Notes under the pieces: generated by a model
What the model was told of the DNA's origin: nothing
What the model saw: only the letters and a program-made list of their open reading frames with translations
Database searches by the model: none
Shown: piece by piece, positions 9,047 to 19,328 of the stretch
How the letters are laid out: each line of letters starts with the position of its first letter
Numbering within the stretch: position 1 is the stretch's first letter
Source: Rhodobacteraceae bacterium WFHF2C18
Lineage (GTDB): Bacteria > Pseudomonadota > Alphaproteobacteria > Rhodobacterales > Rhodobacteraceae
DNA: 64,000 nucleotides
NCBI GenBank assembly: GCA_002166865.1
Contig: NHTQ01000002.1
Span: 310,001-374,000, forward strand
Direction of reading: 5' to 3'
Position numbers and translations under genes: made by a program

Positions 9047-9138
9047 CGGCGCCCTCGTCGGGTTTGGAGATCGCCGGCAGGCTAGTGGGCCGACCCTGCG
9101 CGCGCAATCGCACGGTTCAAAAAATCCCGCATGACAAC

Positions 9139-9170
9139 TTGACACCCCGCGCTGCCCTGCCTAGCTATAC
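9139..9170 (+). promoter_or_regulatory. groESL promoter
   Basis: A perfect -35 TTGACA lies at 9139-9144. It is followed at roughly 17-21 bases by an AT-rich patch (TAGCTATAC, 9162-9170) that must contain the -10, though no single hexamer is convincing. It ends just before the CIRCE element, as in HrcA-controlled promoters. Confidence 0.6.
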
Positions 9171-9174
9171 GCCG

Positions 9175-9201
9175 TTAGCACTCACTTGGGGTGAGTGCTA
9201 A
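9175..9201 (+). promoter_or_regulatory. CIRCE operator (HrcA binding site)
   Basis: TTAGCACTC (9175-9183), nine bases, GAGTGCTAA (9193-9201): a perfect match to the CIRCE inverted repeat bound by the heat-shock repressor HrcA. It lies between the promoter and groES, so groESL should be derepressed on heat stress. hrcA itself is not in the window. Confidence 0.97.
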
Positions 9202-9257
9202 CGGCCCGCGGGGCGGGCCATTCCTAGGATGAAACTGTGAGCCAAGGAGCCTCAGAG

Positions 9258-11274
<2,017 letters not shown>

Positions 11275-11302
11275 GCCGACCGCGCATCGCGCGAAACAAG
11301 CG

Positions 11303-11327
11303 GGGGCCGCCTTCGGGCGGCCCCTTT
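11303..11327 (+). terminator. groESL terminator
   Basis: A nine-base-pair stem GGGGCCGCC/GGCGGCCCC (11303-11311 and 11316-11324) closes on the stable tetraloop TTCG and is followed by TTT. Confidence 0.85.
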
Positions 11328-11408
11328 GCGTTTTCCCCGGGATGGACAGGCGGCGCAGGCTCGGGCAACCTGACGGAAACCGCGAAACGGCCACGGGAGA
11401 GAATCACG

Positions 11409-11945
11409 ATGTCCACCTTCCAAACCCTGGTCGACCGTATCCGCGAAGCGGCCGAGGAACCCGACCCGCGCGGGGCCGTGCGCGCCGTGCTTGGCGATGC
11501 GCTGGAGGAAGCCGAGGCGCTGCGCGGCGAGACCCCGCCCGACGGGCCCGACGAGATCAACCTTTACGAGGACGACCGCGTTTCGATCTGGCGCTCGCGC
11601 TTTCAGCCCGACGTTCTGATGCCTGCCCATGAACACCAGGTGCCCGTGCTCATCGCCTGCTATTCGGGGGCCGAGAAAAGCCTGCTGTACGCCCGCAACG
11701 GCGAGGTCCTGCAACAGACCGGCACCGTGATCGCGAAGGAAGGCGAGATCATCGAGCTGCCCGAGGATGCCATTCACAAGGTCACTGCCGAGGGCACGCG
11801 CCCGTCAGAGGCGTTGCATGTCTATTTCGGCCCGCTGACCCGGCTCGACCGGGCGCTCTTCGACCCCGAGAGCGGCAAGACCCTGCCCTTCACGATGGCA
11901 AATTTCGAGGCGCTCAAGCAAAGCACCGGCAACGCCGCCGGCTGA
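11409..11945 (+). CDS. Cupin-fold, cysteine-dioxygenase-like protein
   Basis: 178 residues. A double-stranded beta-helix core is suggested by the stretch from VSIWRSRFQP through MPAHEHQVPVLIACYSG and VIAKEGEIIELPEDAIHKV to ALHVYFG. The His pair in PAHEH and a later His (DAIHKV or ALHVYF) could bind a metal, as in cysteine-dioxygenase-type cupins. The substrate is unknown. It stands alone downstream of the groEL terminator with its own GGGAGA ribosome site. Confidence 0.72.
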   Translation: MSTFQTLVDRIREAAEEPDPRGAVRAVLGDALEEAEALRGETPPDGPDEINLYEDDRVSIWRSRFQPDVLMPAHEHQVPVLIACYSGAEKSLLYARNGEVLQQTGTVIAKEGEIIELPEDAIHKVTAEGTRPSEALHVYFGPLTRLDRALFDPESGKTLPFTMANFEALKQSTGNAAG

Positions 11946-12061
11946 CGCGGCCCGATCGGCGGGTATCCCCGGGTGGCGGCGGAGACCCTGACGCTGAAGG
12001 CGGCGAACGGGCAGAATGGCAAGGCGATGCCGGGGTCTATGGCGCGCTGTCCTGGGGCGAG

Positions 12062-12547
12062 GTGCTGATCCGGTTCGCCATCCGGCTGGTGGTGGTGGCG
12101 CTGCTTGCGCGGCTGACGGCGGCCGTGCTGCCCGCGCCCATGGCGCAGATGCGCCGCCGGCTGCTGGACCGCCCAAGGCGCGCGCTCTGGTTCGGGTTCG
12201 TCGCCAAATCGGCGCTCATCGGGGCGGGCGTGGTGCTGGCGATGACGTTGATCGGCATCTTCCTGTTCCCGGCGATGGCGCTGCTGGCCGGGCTCGCCGC
12301 GGTCGCGGGCTATGTCGTCGGGGGCTATGCCTTCGGCGTGGGGTTGCTGCGGGCGACGCGCCGGGCCCTGCCGGCCGATTGGCGGGACCGCGCGCTGGCC
12401 GCGGCCACGGGCACCGTCGTGGCCGGCCTGCTGGGGCTGGTGCCGGTCCTGGGCTGGCTGTTCCTGCTGGCGCTGACGCTGGCGGGCCTTGGGGCGATCA
12501 CCCTGCACACCCTGCGCCCGCGCTTCTTCGTGGGCGCGGCGGGCTAG
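12062..12547 (+). CDS. Hypothetical integral membrane protein (start uncertain)
   Basis: About 161 residues from a GTG start, with hydrophobic segments near residues 3-24, 48-88 (probably two spans) and 112-146. No family is recognised with confidence. The frame stays open and protein-like upstream of the GTG (GDAGVYGALSWGEVL), while another frame from 11974 reads VAAETLTLKAANGQNGK. A longer gene with a frameshift, or a remnant of a larger surface or bactofilin-like protein, is therefore possible. It overlaps the convergent Nudix gene by 4 bases. Confidence 0.5.
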   Translation: MLIRFAIRLVVVALLARLTAAVLPAPMAQMRRRLLDRPRRALWFGFVAKSALIGAGVVLAMTLIGIFLFPAMALLAGLAAVAGYVVGGYAFGVGLLRATRRALPADWRDRALAAATGTVVAGLLGLVPVLGWLFLLALTLAGLGAITLHTLRPRFFVGAAG

Positions 12548-12978
12548 CGCACCAGCGGCTCCAGGGGATCGTAGAGCACCGCGTCGCCGAAGGCGGCGCG
12601 CGGCAGGCTGTCGGGCTTGAATCGCAGGGTGTCCATCTCGGCGCGCGTGACGAAGCGGCGGCGGGTGACGATGCCCGCGGGATCCTGCCAGTCCTCGCGC
12701 AGGTGGCCGCGGGTCAGCGTGCAGCGGAAGAAGACCTCGACCTGATGGAACCGGCCGGGATCGTGGAACTCGTTGACCAGGCAGGGCACGCCAACGGCGA
12801 TGTCCAGCCCCGTTTCCTCGTGCACTTCGCGGCGCAGGGTGTCAGGCAGCGACGTGCCGGCCTCCATTCCGCCACCCGGGGCGCACCACAGATCGCTCTG
12901 GCCCCCGGGATAGGCGTTGACGAGTAGCAGGCGCCCGTCATGGACGAGCACGGCGCGGGCGGCGATGCGAAGCTGCAT
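12544..12978 (-). CDS. Nudix hydrolase
   Basis: 144 residues with one Nudix domain. The box runs from Gly36 to Leu58 and keeps REVHEETGL (Arg50, Glu51, Glu54, Glu55), which binds Mg and carries catalysis. The first Glu of the GX5E half is Thr42. It hydrolyses a nucleoside diphosphate linked to another moiety; the substrate is not predictable. The N-terminus [20 protein letters not shown] is the usual first strand. Convergent with the membrane-protein gene. Confidence 0.88.
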   Translation of the reverse strand: MQLRIAARAVLVHDGRLLLVNAYPGGQSDLWCAPGGGMEAGTSLPDTLRREVHEETGLDIAVGVPCLVNEFHDPGRFHQVEVFFRCTLTRGHLREDWQDPAGIVTRRRFVTRAEMDTLRFKPDSLPRAAFGDAVLYDPLEPLVR

Positions 12979-13042
12979 TTTTCCTCAAGGTCAGGAGCCT
13001 CGGGCCTGTTATAGCGGCCCGACTTCGCCTATCTCAACCGTC

Positions 13043-13771
13043 ATGAGACTCCGCGCGCTCCTGCTCGTCTTTCTGCTTTGTCTGCCGGTGGCGAGCCGAG
13101 CGGATTGCGTCGTTTTGCTGCACGGGCTGGCCCGCACCGAAGCCTCCTTCCTGGTCATGGAAGAGGTGCTGGAAGAGGACGGCTATACCGTGGTGCGGCC
13201 GGGCTATCCCTCCACCCGCGACCGGATCGAACGGCTGGCGGTGGAAACCCTGCCGCGGGCCGTGGCGCGCTGCGGCGCGCAGCGGGTGCATTTCGTGGCC
13301 CATTCCCTTGGCGGGATCCTGCTGCGTGTCTGGCTGCGTGACAACCGGCCGGCGCACCTGGGCCGGGTGGTCATGCTGGGCCCGCCGAACCACGGTTCGG
13401 AGATCGTGGACGAACTGGGCGGGCTGGAGCTTTTCGAATGGATCAACGGGCCGGCTGGTCAGCAGCTCTACACCGGTGAGGCGGGATTGCCCGACCGCCT
13501 TCCGCCCGTCGATTTCGAACTGGGTGTCATCGCCGGCACGCGCTCGCTCAGCCCCTATTTCTCGACCCTGATCGAGGGACCGGACGATGGAAAGGTTTCC
13601 GTCGACTCCACCCGGGTCGCGGGCATGGCCGATCACATCACCCTGCCGGTCACGCATACCTTCATGATGATGAACCCGATGGTCATCGCGCAGGTGCGCG
13701 CCTTCCTGCGCACGGGACGTTTCGACCGCGCGCTGGAACTGGGCGACATCTTCTGGAGGGCGCCGGAATGA
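13043..13771 (+). CDS. Secreted alpha/beta-hydrolase (lipase-like)
   Basis: 242 residues. The ATG at 13043 begins a signal peptide [20 protein letters not shown]. An oxyanion-hole motif VLLHGLA follows at about 24-30, and a nucleophile elbow [10 protein letters not shown] has Ser88. A late VTHTFMMMN provides the likely catalytic His. The layout resembles PGAP1/triacylglycerol-lipase-type proteins such as EstA/LipA relatives, so it may act on lipids or esters in the periplasm. Its stop overlaps the phnM-like start by four bases (ATGA), implying one transcript. Confidence 0.82.
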   Translation: MRLRALLLVFLLCLPVASRADCVVLLHGLARTEASFLVMEEVLEEDGYTVVRPGYPSTRDRIERLAVETLPRAVARCGAQRVHFVAHSLGGILLRVWLRDNRPAHLGRVVMLGPPNHGSEIVDELGGLELFEWINGPAGQQLYTGEAGLPDRLPPVDFELGVIAGTRSLSPYFSTLIEGPDDGKVSVDSTRVAGMADHITLPVTHTFMMMNPMVIAQVRAFLRTGRFDRALELGDIFWRAPE

Positions 13772-14916
13772 CCCTGCCGGATCTGCGGCTGGTCGGGGCG
13801 CAGGTGCTGACCCCGGCGGGGCTGGAGGCGGCGCCCCTGTGCCTGTCGGAGGGGTGGATCGTGCCGGACCGGCCGGCCCGGGAGGTGGACCTGCGTGGCT
13901 TCATGGTGCTGCCGGGCATCGTGGATGCGCATGGCGACGGGTTCGAACGGCACCTCGCGCCGCGCCGCGGGGCGATGAAGGATCTGGACCAGGGGCTGGT
14001 GGCCGCCGAGGCGGAACTGGCCGCCAACGGCGTGACGACGGCCGTGCTGGCGCAGTTCTATAGCTGGGAAGGCGGCATGCGCGCGCCGGAGTTCGCCGAG
14101 CGGGTTTTCACCGCGCTGGAGCAGGTGCGCCCGCGGCTCGACACGGCCCTGATGGCACAGCTGCGCTTCGAGACGCCGATGCTCGACCACTACGCGGCCA
14201 TGCAGGAGATGGTGGCGCGATTCGCCATCCCCCTCGTGGTCTTCAACGACCACTTGCCGCACGAGGCGCTGGACAGGGGCAAGCGGCCGCCGCGGCTGAC
14301 GGGGCAGGCACTTCGGATCGGGCGCAATCCCGAAAAGCACCTGGAGGCGATGCAGGCGCTGCACGCGCGGATGGGCGAGGTGCCCGCGGCGCTGGACGGC
14401 CTGTGCGCGGCGCTGGCCGCGCGCGGCGTGCAGATGGGCAGCCACGACGACCGCACCGCCTGTGGGCGCGCCACCTGGCGCGCGCGCGGCGTGCGCGTGG
14501 CGGAATTCCCCGAGACGGCAGAGGCCGCCGCAGCCGCGCACAGGGGCAAGGATCGCGTGATCCTGGGCGCGCCCAACGTGGTGCGGGGCGGCTCGCACAA
14601 CGGCAATGTCAGCGCAATGGACCTTGTCGCCATGGGCCATTGCGACGCGCTGGCCTCGGATTACCACTATCCTTCGCTACGGCGTGCGGCGCTGCTTCTG
14701 GCAGATGGAGGGGTGGCCGATCTTGCCGGCGCCTGGCGGCTGATCTCGGCCGGCCCGGCCGGCGTGCTGGGGCTGAACGACAGGGGTGAATTGAGTCCGG
14801 GTCAACGGGCTGACCTCGTGGTTCTGGATGCCGAAACGCGCAGCGTTTGCGCGACAGTTTCCGGGGGCCGCATCAGTTTCCTGCGCGGGACAGCGGCGGA
14901 ACGTTTCCTGGGATAG
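13768..14916 (+). CDS. phnM: PhnM-like alpha-D-ribose 1-methylphosphonate 5-triphosphate diphosphatase
   Basis: 382 residues of the amidohydrolase superfamily. The characteristic PhnM metal motif HGDGFERH lies at 55-62. [34 protein letters not shown] and [14 protein letters not shown] follow, all PhnM hallmarks. In C-P lyase pathways it removes pyrophosphate from the ribose-triphosphate phosphonate intermediate. Here it stands alone: no phnG-L or phnN is visible, and it is translationally coupled to a secreted lipase-like gene. It may complement a C-P lyase locus elsewhere or act on another substrate. Confidence 0.85.
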   Translation: MTLPDLRLVGAQVLTPAGLEAAPLCLSEGWIVPDRPAREVDLRGFMVLPGIVDAHGDGFERHLAPRRGAMKDLDQGLVAAEAELAANGVTTAVLAQFYSWEGGMRAPEFAERVFTALEQVRPRLDTALMAQLRFETPMLDHYAAMQEMVARFAIPLVVFNDHLPHEALDRGKRPPRLTGQALRIGRNPEKHLEAMQALHARMGEVPAALDGLCAALAARGVQMGSHDDRTACGRATWRARGVRVAEFPETAEAAAAAHRGKDRVILGAPNVVRGGSHNGNVSAMDLVAMGHCDALASDYHYPSLRRAALLLADGGVADLAGAWRLISAGPAGVLGLNDRGELSPGQRADLVVLDAETRSVCATVSGGRISFLRGTAAERFLG

Positions 14917-14932
14917 CCGGCACAGCCTGCCG

Positions 14933-16015
14933 TCAGGTCGACCGTGTCCCGCCCGTCACCCGATTCACGTGGCCCATCTTGCGGCCCGCGCGGACCTCGG
15001 ACTTGCCGTAGAGGTGGATCGAGGCGCCGGACTCCGCGGCAAGGTCCGGCAGGCGGTAGACATCTTCGCCGATCAGGTTTTCCATCGCCACATCGGCGTA
15101 GCGCGTGCCGTCGCCAAGGGGCCAGCCGGCCACGGCGCGAATGTGCTGCTCGAACTGGTCCACGCTGCAGCCCTGCTGCGTCCAGTGGCCGGAATTGTGC
15201 ACGCGCGGCGCGATCTCGTTGACCAGCAGGCCGGCATCGGTGACGAAAAGCTCCACGCCCATGACGCCGATGTAGTCGAGCTTGTTGAGGATCTGGGCGG
15301 CCACCAGCACCGCGTCCGTGCGCTGCGCGCCGGTCAGCCGGGCGGGAACGGTGGTGGTGCGCAGGATGCCGCCGGCGTGCTCGTTCTCGCCCGGGTCGTA
15401 GCAGGCGACGTCGCCGGCGGCACTGCGCGCGCCGATCACCGAAACCTCGTGACTGAAATCCACGAACCCTTCCAGGATCGCGGGCGCCCCGGCCATGTCG
15501 GCGAAGGCCTGGTCGGCGTCCTCGGCGGCCATGATCCGCGCCTGGCCCTTGCCGTCATAGCCGAAACGCCGTGTCTTGAGAATCGCGGGCAGCCCGATTT
15601 CGGCGGCCGCCTCGGCCAGGTCCACTTCGTCGTCAACCGCGGCGAAGGGCGCGGTCCGCAGCCCGAGATCCGCCAGAAAGGCCTTTTCGGTCAGGCGGTC
15701 CTGGCTGACGCGCAGCGCGTTGCGGCCGGGACGGACAGGCGCGCAGGTCTCCAGCACGTCCAATGCGGCGGTGGGGATGTTTTCGAACTCGAAGGTGATG
15801 ACGTCCACCGTCGCGCCGAAGGTGCGCAGCGCGGTCTCGTCCTCGTAGGGGGCGGTGGTGGTGGCGTGGGCCACATCCCCGGCCGGGGGGTTGGCCGCGG
15901 GGTCGAAGACATGGGTGCGCAGGCCCAGCCGGGCAGCGGCGACGGCGAGCATCCGGCCGAGCTGACCGCCGCCGAGGATGCCGATGGTTGCGCCGGTGGG
16001 GAGCATGTCAATCAT
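14933..16015 (-). CDS. purK: N5-carboxyaminoimidazole ribonucleotide synthetase
   Basis: ATP-grasp enzyme that carboxylates AIR with bicarbonate in purine synthesis. The N-terminus [22 protein letters not shown] is the family signature. [15 protein letters not shown] carries the ATP-grasp Lys and loop, and [13 protein letters not shown] is the conserved C-terminal motif. The start is MIDMLPTG at 16015, overlapping the purE stop by 8 bases; an ATG at 16006 is a close alternative. About 360 residues. Forms the purE-purK operon. Confidence 0.95.
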   Translation of the reverse strand: MIDMLPTGATIGILGGGQLGRMLAVAAARLGLRTHVFDPAANPPAGDVAHATTTAPYEDETALRTFGATVDVITFEFENIPTAALDVLETCAPVRPGRNALRVSQDRLTEKAFLADLGLRTAPFAAVDDEVDLAEAAAEIGLPAILKTRRFGYDGKGQARIMAAEDADQAFADMAGAPAILEGFVDFSHEVSVIGARSAAGDVACYDPGENEHAGGILRTTTVPARLTGAQRTDAVLVAAQILNKLDYIGVMGVELFVTDAGLLVNEIAPRVHNSGHWTQQGCSVDQFEQHIRAVAGWPLGDGTRYADVAMENLIGEDVYRLPDLAAESGASIHLYGKSEVRAGRKMGHVNRVTGGTRST

Positions 16016-16490
16016 CTTGCGGCTCTTGCGGTATCGAGTCGGACAGGGCGCCGCGCCAGGCGTCCAGCCGCGCAGCGAGTTCGGGGTCACAGGTCGCAAG
16101 AATCGCCGCCGCCATCAACCCCGCATTGGCCGCGCCGCCGATCGCCATGGTTGCCACCGGGTAGCCCCGGGGCATCTGCACGATCGAATAAAGGCTGTCC
16201 ACACCCGACAGCGTCCGGGTCTGCACCGGCACCCCGATGACCGGCACGCGCGTCTTGGAGGCCATCATGCCGGGCAGATGCGCCGCGCCGCCGGCCCCGG
16301 CGACGATGGCCTTGAGCCCGCGATGCGCCGCCGTGCGGCCATACTCCCACAGCCGGTCGGGCGTCCGGTGGGCCGAGACGATCCGGCATTCGTGGGAAAC
16401 CTGCAATTCGTCGAGGATGTCCGCCGCGGCACGCATGGTGGGCCAGTCTGACTGGCTGCCCATGATGATGCCGACCCGTGGTTGTTCCAT
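16008..16490 (-). CDS. purE: N5-carboxyaminoimidazole ribonucleotide mutase
   Basis: 160 residues. [13 protein letters not shown] is the class I PurE phosphate-binding loop, with SAHRTPDR and [11 protein letters not shown] next, the latter two holding the catalytic Ser/His elements. It moves the carboxylate of N5-CAIR to C4. MEQPRVG at 16490 is chosen over a longer in-frame start because PurE begins just before the GSxSD loop. Directly upstream of purK. Confidence 0.96.
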   Translation of the reverse strand: MEQPRVGIIMGSQSDWPTMRAAADILDELQVSHECRIVSAHRTPDRLWEYGRTAAHRGLKAIVAGAGGAAHLPGMMASKTRVPVIGVPVQTRTLSGVDSLYSIVQMPRGYPVATMAIGGAANAGLMAAAILATCDPELAARLDAWRGALSDSIPQEPQDD

Positions 16491-16535
16491 TCGCCGCCCC
16501 CTTGTTGGAGCGGGCACTATAGCGCAGCGGCCCCC

Positions 16536-16760
16536 CTACGCAATGATATCCGGGTAGAGGCGATCCTCGATATAGGTTATCATATCCTTCAGGCGCAGTT
16601 TCTGCTGCTTGAGCCGGCGGATGGTCAGTGGGTCGCGCGCGCCCTTCTCTTCGAGCGCGGTGATCGCCTCGTCCAGGTCGCGGTGCTGGCGGCGAAACTC
16701 CTCCAGTTCCACGCGCAGCACTTCGTCGGATTTCATCGAGAGATCGGCGAAAGCGTTCAT
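16536..16760 (-). CDS. YdcH/DUF465 family small coiled-coil protein
   Basis: 74 residues (MNAFADLSMKSDEVLRVELE). The pattern LEEFRRQHRDLDEAITALE and RRLKQQKLRLKDMI is the DUF465/YdcH signature of two amphipathic helices that form an antiparallel coiled coil. The function is unknown. The start is placed at the ATG at 16760, which gives the usual family length. It is divergent from hsp20. Confidence 0.88.
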   Translation of the reverse strand: MNAFADLSMKSDEVLRVELEEFRRQHRDLDEAITALEEKGARDPLTIRRLKQQKLRLKDMITYIEDRLYPDIIA

Positions 16761-16826
16761 GGACGGTGATTCCCTTTCTCTGCGCGGAAACACAGGATAC
16801 CGGATTTCCCCTTTGCGCGCAAAGGC

Positions 16827-16855
16827 CTTGCGCGCCTGCAGGGCAGCGCCCATAT
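16827..16855 (+). promoter_or_regulatory. RpoH-type heat-shock promoter for hsp20
   Basis: CTTGCG (16827-16832), a 16-base spacer, then CCCATAT (16849-16855) followed by TT. This fits the sigma-32 consensus CTTGAA-N13-17-CCCCATnT very closely. It leaves a leader of about 60 bases before the hsp20 ATG. Confidence 0.8.
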
Positions 16856-16923
16856 TTCGGAAGTCGGGTCGCCGCGAACGGGGCCCGCCGAAAATGGACT
16901 GTCGCTTTGAAAAGGACGTGTCG

Positions 16924-17337
16924 ATGACCAAGCTGTCCCTGGGGTCCCACCCCCACATGCTGGGGTTCGAGCGGCTGGAACGGCTGCTGGAGCGCAGCGC
17001 CAAATCCGGCAACGAGGGCTATCCCCCGTTCAATATCGAACAGACGTCGGAGAATTCCTATCGGATCACGCTGGCCGTGGCCGGCTTTGCCGAGGACGAG
17101 TTGTCGATCACCGTCGAGGACCGACAGCTGATCATTCGCGGCCGTCAGAAGGAGGACGACAGCGAGCGCGTCTTTCTCCATCGCGGGATCGCGGCACGCC
17201 AATTCCAGCGCTCGTTCGTGCTGGCCGATGGCGTGGAAGTCGGCGAAGCGGTCATGGAAAACGGTCTGTTGCACATCGACCTGACCCGCGCCCAGCCGGA
17301 AACGGTCGTGCAGCGGATCAAGATCAACAAGGGGTAA
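16924..17337 (+). CDS. Small heat-shock protein, Hsp20/alpha-crystallin family
   Basis: 138 residues. An alpha-crystallin domain spans about 38-130: PPFNIEQTSENSYRITLAV begins it, DELSITVEDRQLIIRG is the central strand pair, and GLLHIDLTRAQPE provides the final strand. An IxI-type tail (QRIKINKG) closes the protein. It holds unfolding proteins during stress, like IbpA. It lies under a sigma-32-type promoter, 5 bases ahead of a DUF1150 gene. The ATG at 16924 fits family length. Confidence 0.95.
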   Translation: MTKLSLGSHPHMLGFERLERLLERSAKSGNEGYPPFNIEQTSENSYRITLAVAGFAEDELSITVEDRQLIIRGRQKEDDSERVFLHRGIAARQFQRSFVLADGVEVGEAVMENGLLHIDLTRAQPETVVQRIKINKG

Positions 17338-17342
17338 GCGAG

Positions 17343-17570
17343 ATGGAAACCAAGTACGATTTCGGTGCCGAAGAGGGCCGTCCCATCGTTTATGTCCGCC
17401 CCGTCGAGGTGGCGGATCTGCCGGAGGACCTGCGCGAGCAGGCCGAGGGGCACGACACGCTCTATGCCGTGCACAGCGAAGAGGGCGAGCGCCTGGCCCT
17501 GGTAGCCGACCGGCGCATGGCCTTTATCCTGGCGCGCCAGAACGACCTGGATCCGGTCACTGTCCACTGA
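17343..17570 (+). CDS. DUF1150 family protein
   Basis: 75 residues, METKYDFGAEEGRPIVYVRP onward, ending FILARQNDLDPVTVH. This is the DUF1150 family of small acidic proteins found in Alphaproteobacteria, commonly next to a small heat-shock gene as here. No function is known. Five bases separate it from hsp20, so it should be co-induced by heat. Confidence 0.9.
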   Translation: METKYDFGAEEGRPIVYVRPVEVADLPEDLREQAEGHDTLYAVHSEEGERLALVADRRMAFILARQNDLDPVTVH

Positions 17571-17683
17571 GGCATTCGGCCATAGGCTCCCGCCCTGCGC
17601 ATCCGTGCGGGGCGGACCGGGCAGGATTGCAGAGGCGGCGCGTCCCGGCTATCTGCTTCCGATGTTATTGCGGGAGCACCGCC

Positions 17684-18550
17684 ATGAGCCAGCCCGACAC
17701 CCGGGTCGCCATTCTGCCTTACGGGCGCAAGCTGGGCGTCCAGCCGTCACGGATCCCCCTGCGCGACCTGCTGTGGCCGCTGGGCGAACCGGCGGGGATT
17801 GCGGGTGGCTGCCTGGGGGATCTGACGGCTGACGATCACCTGATCGTCTTTCCGCGCAGCCATCTTCACGTCCGCCCGAGTTTCGGCACCCGCGCAGGTG
17901 TCTCCCTTCTTCTGACCGAGCCCCGGGCGATCCATGCGCGGCAGATGCGCCTGCTGCGCGTCACGTACCGCAGGTTCCACCGCGTGCTGACGTCCGACGA
18001 GACGCTTCTTTCCCGCCTGCCAAATGCCGTCTTCTTTCCCTTCGGCAGCACTTGGGTGCCGGAGTGGCGCGAGCTGGATACGCGCAAGACGGCGATGTGT
18101 TCGCTCATCGCCTCGGCCAAGCGGTCCCAGCCGGGGCATGTCCTCAGGCACGAAATCGCGGGATGGGCCCGTGACGCCGGCGTCCCGGTTGATGTCATGG
18201 GGCGCGGATACCGGCCGATCGCACGCAAGAGCGACGGGCTGGCCCCCTACCGTTTCAGCGTTGTCATCGAGAACGTGCGCGAACGGAATTACTTCACCGA
18301 AAAACTGATCGATGCGCTTCTGTGCCGGACCGTTCCGATATACTGGGGCTGTCCCAACATCGGGGATTTCCTGGACACCCGCGCGATGATCATCTGCGAG
18401 AACGCGGCGGAGATCCGGCAGGCGGTCAACCGGATGTCCCAAGATGTTTACCTTTCGCACCTGCCCGCGCTGGATTCGGTGCGTCCGAGGGCGGATGATT
18501 ACGGCGACCTTTACGCACGCGCCGCCAGAGCCGTGCGGGACGCGGGATGA
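17684..18550 (+). CDS. Glycosyltransferase family 10 (alpha-1,3-fucosyltransferase-like)
   Basis: 288 residues. The C-terminal half carries the GT10 donor-binding signature at about 185-231: YRFSVVIENVRERNYFTEK followed by LIDALLCRTVPIYWGCP. The N-terminal half (1-150) is divergent. GT10 enzymes transfer fucose from GDP-fucose, but the donor here is uncertain. No polysaccharide gene cluster surrounds it; its only glycan neighbour is the convergent glycosyltransferase 7 bases downstream. The ATG at 17684 follows GGGAGCACC. Confidence 0.82.
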   Translation: MSQPDTRVAILPYGRKLGVQPSRIPLRDLLWPLGEPAGIAGGCLGDLTADDHLIVFPRSHLHVRPSFGTRAGVSLLLTEPRAIHARQMRLLRVTYRRFHRVLTSDETLLSRLPNAVFFPFGSTWVPEWRELDTRKTAMCSLIASAKRSQPGHVLRHEIAGWARDAGVPVDVMGRGYRPIARKSDGLAPYRFSVVIENVRERNYFTEKLIDALLCRTVPIYWGCPNIGDFLDTRAMIICENAAEIRQAVNRMSQDVYLSHLPALDSVRPRADDYGDLYARAARAVRDAG

Positions 18551-18557
18551 ACGCCGC

Positions 18558-19256
18558 TCAGTGCGGGGGCCAGATTCCGTAGCGCTGGTGAAAATGCGCC
18601 GCGCACTCGGCATTGAGTTGCGCGCGGCTGCGGCCGCCCGGCATGGCCTTCTGCAGCGCCGCCGGCGCCCCCGCCCGCGGCCGGCACAGGCGCCGGGCCG
18701 CGGGCGACAGCCGGATGGGGATGCCCCGTCGGGCCAGGTGGCCTGAAAGCCAGATGTCGTCCACAGCCTGAAGCGCATCGGGGATCTCCTGCGCGGCGGC
18801 ATCGAACATCTCCGGTCGGACGAGCACACCGCCGAACCCCTGCGCGATATCGGCGTCGCCGGGCAGCGCCGACGGGCGCCGCCGCAATCGCTCGATCCCG
18901 AAGCCGGAGGCGGCGACCGCCGTGCCCTTATTCGGGCGCGCGGCCAACAGCGCCTGCGCCCAGCCGGGGCGATAGAGGCAGTCATCGTCACAATAGATGA
19001 GATCGATGTCCTGACCTCGCAGCGCGCGGGCCAAGGGCAGAACCTTGGTGGCCGGCCCCAAGTCGCGGTTGGCGCGATGGATCTCCACCCCCGCCGGCAC
19101 CGCTGGCCGGGCATGGGCCCCGGGAAAGCGCGCGTATCTGTCCGGCAGGCACAGGCAAATGCGGAAAGGGCGGGGCCGTTGGGCCAGCAGGCTTTCCAGC
19201 ACCGCCCCCAACCCGGCGAAGCGCGGCGGAATCGTGGTCAGCGTGATCACGTACAT
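18558..19256 (-). CDS. Glycosyltransferase family 2-like protein
   Basis: 232 residues starting MYVITLTTIPPRF. A GT-A-like fold is suggested by the N-terminal strand, LIYCDDDCLYRPGWA with the acidic DxD-type triad at 90-92, and DDIWLSGHLARRGIP, a typical acceptor-side motif. The nucleotide-sugar donor is unknown. Convergent with the GT10 gene. A five-codon-longer ATG start is possible. Confidence 0.75.
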   Translation of the reverse strand: MYVITLTTIPPRFAGLGAVLESLLAQRPRPFRICLCLPDRYARFPGAHARPAVPAGVEIHRANRDLGPATKVLPLARALRGQDIDLIYCDDDCLYRPGWAQALLAARPNKGTAVAASGFGIERLRRRPSALPGDADIAQGFGGVLVRPEMFDAAAQEIPDALQAVDDIWLSGHLARRGIPIRLSPAARRLCRPRAGAPAALQKAMPGGRSRAQLNAECAAHFHQRYGIWPPH

Positions 19257-19328
19257 CGTGGTTGCGCCCACGCCACGGCCCTCACGCGGACCCGCCTTTC
19301 AAGGCCCGCGCAGGCCGGCGGCGCAGGC

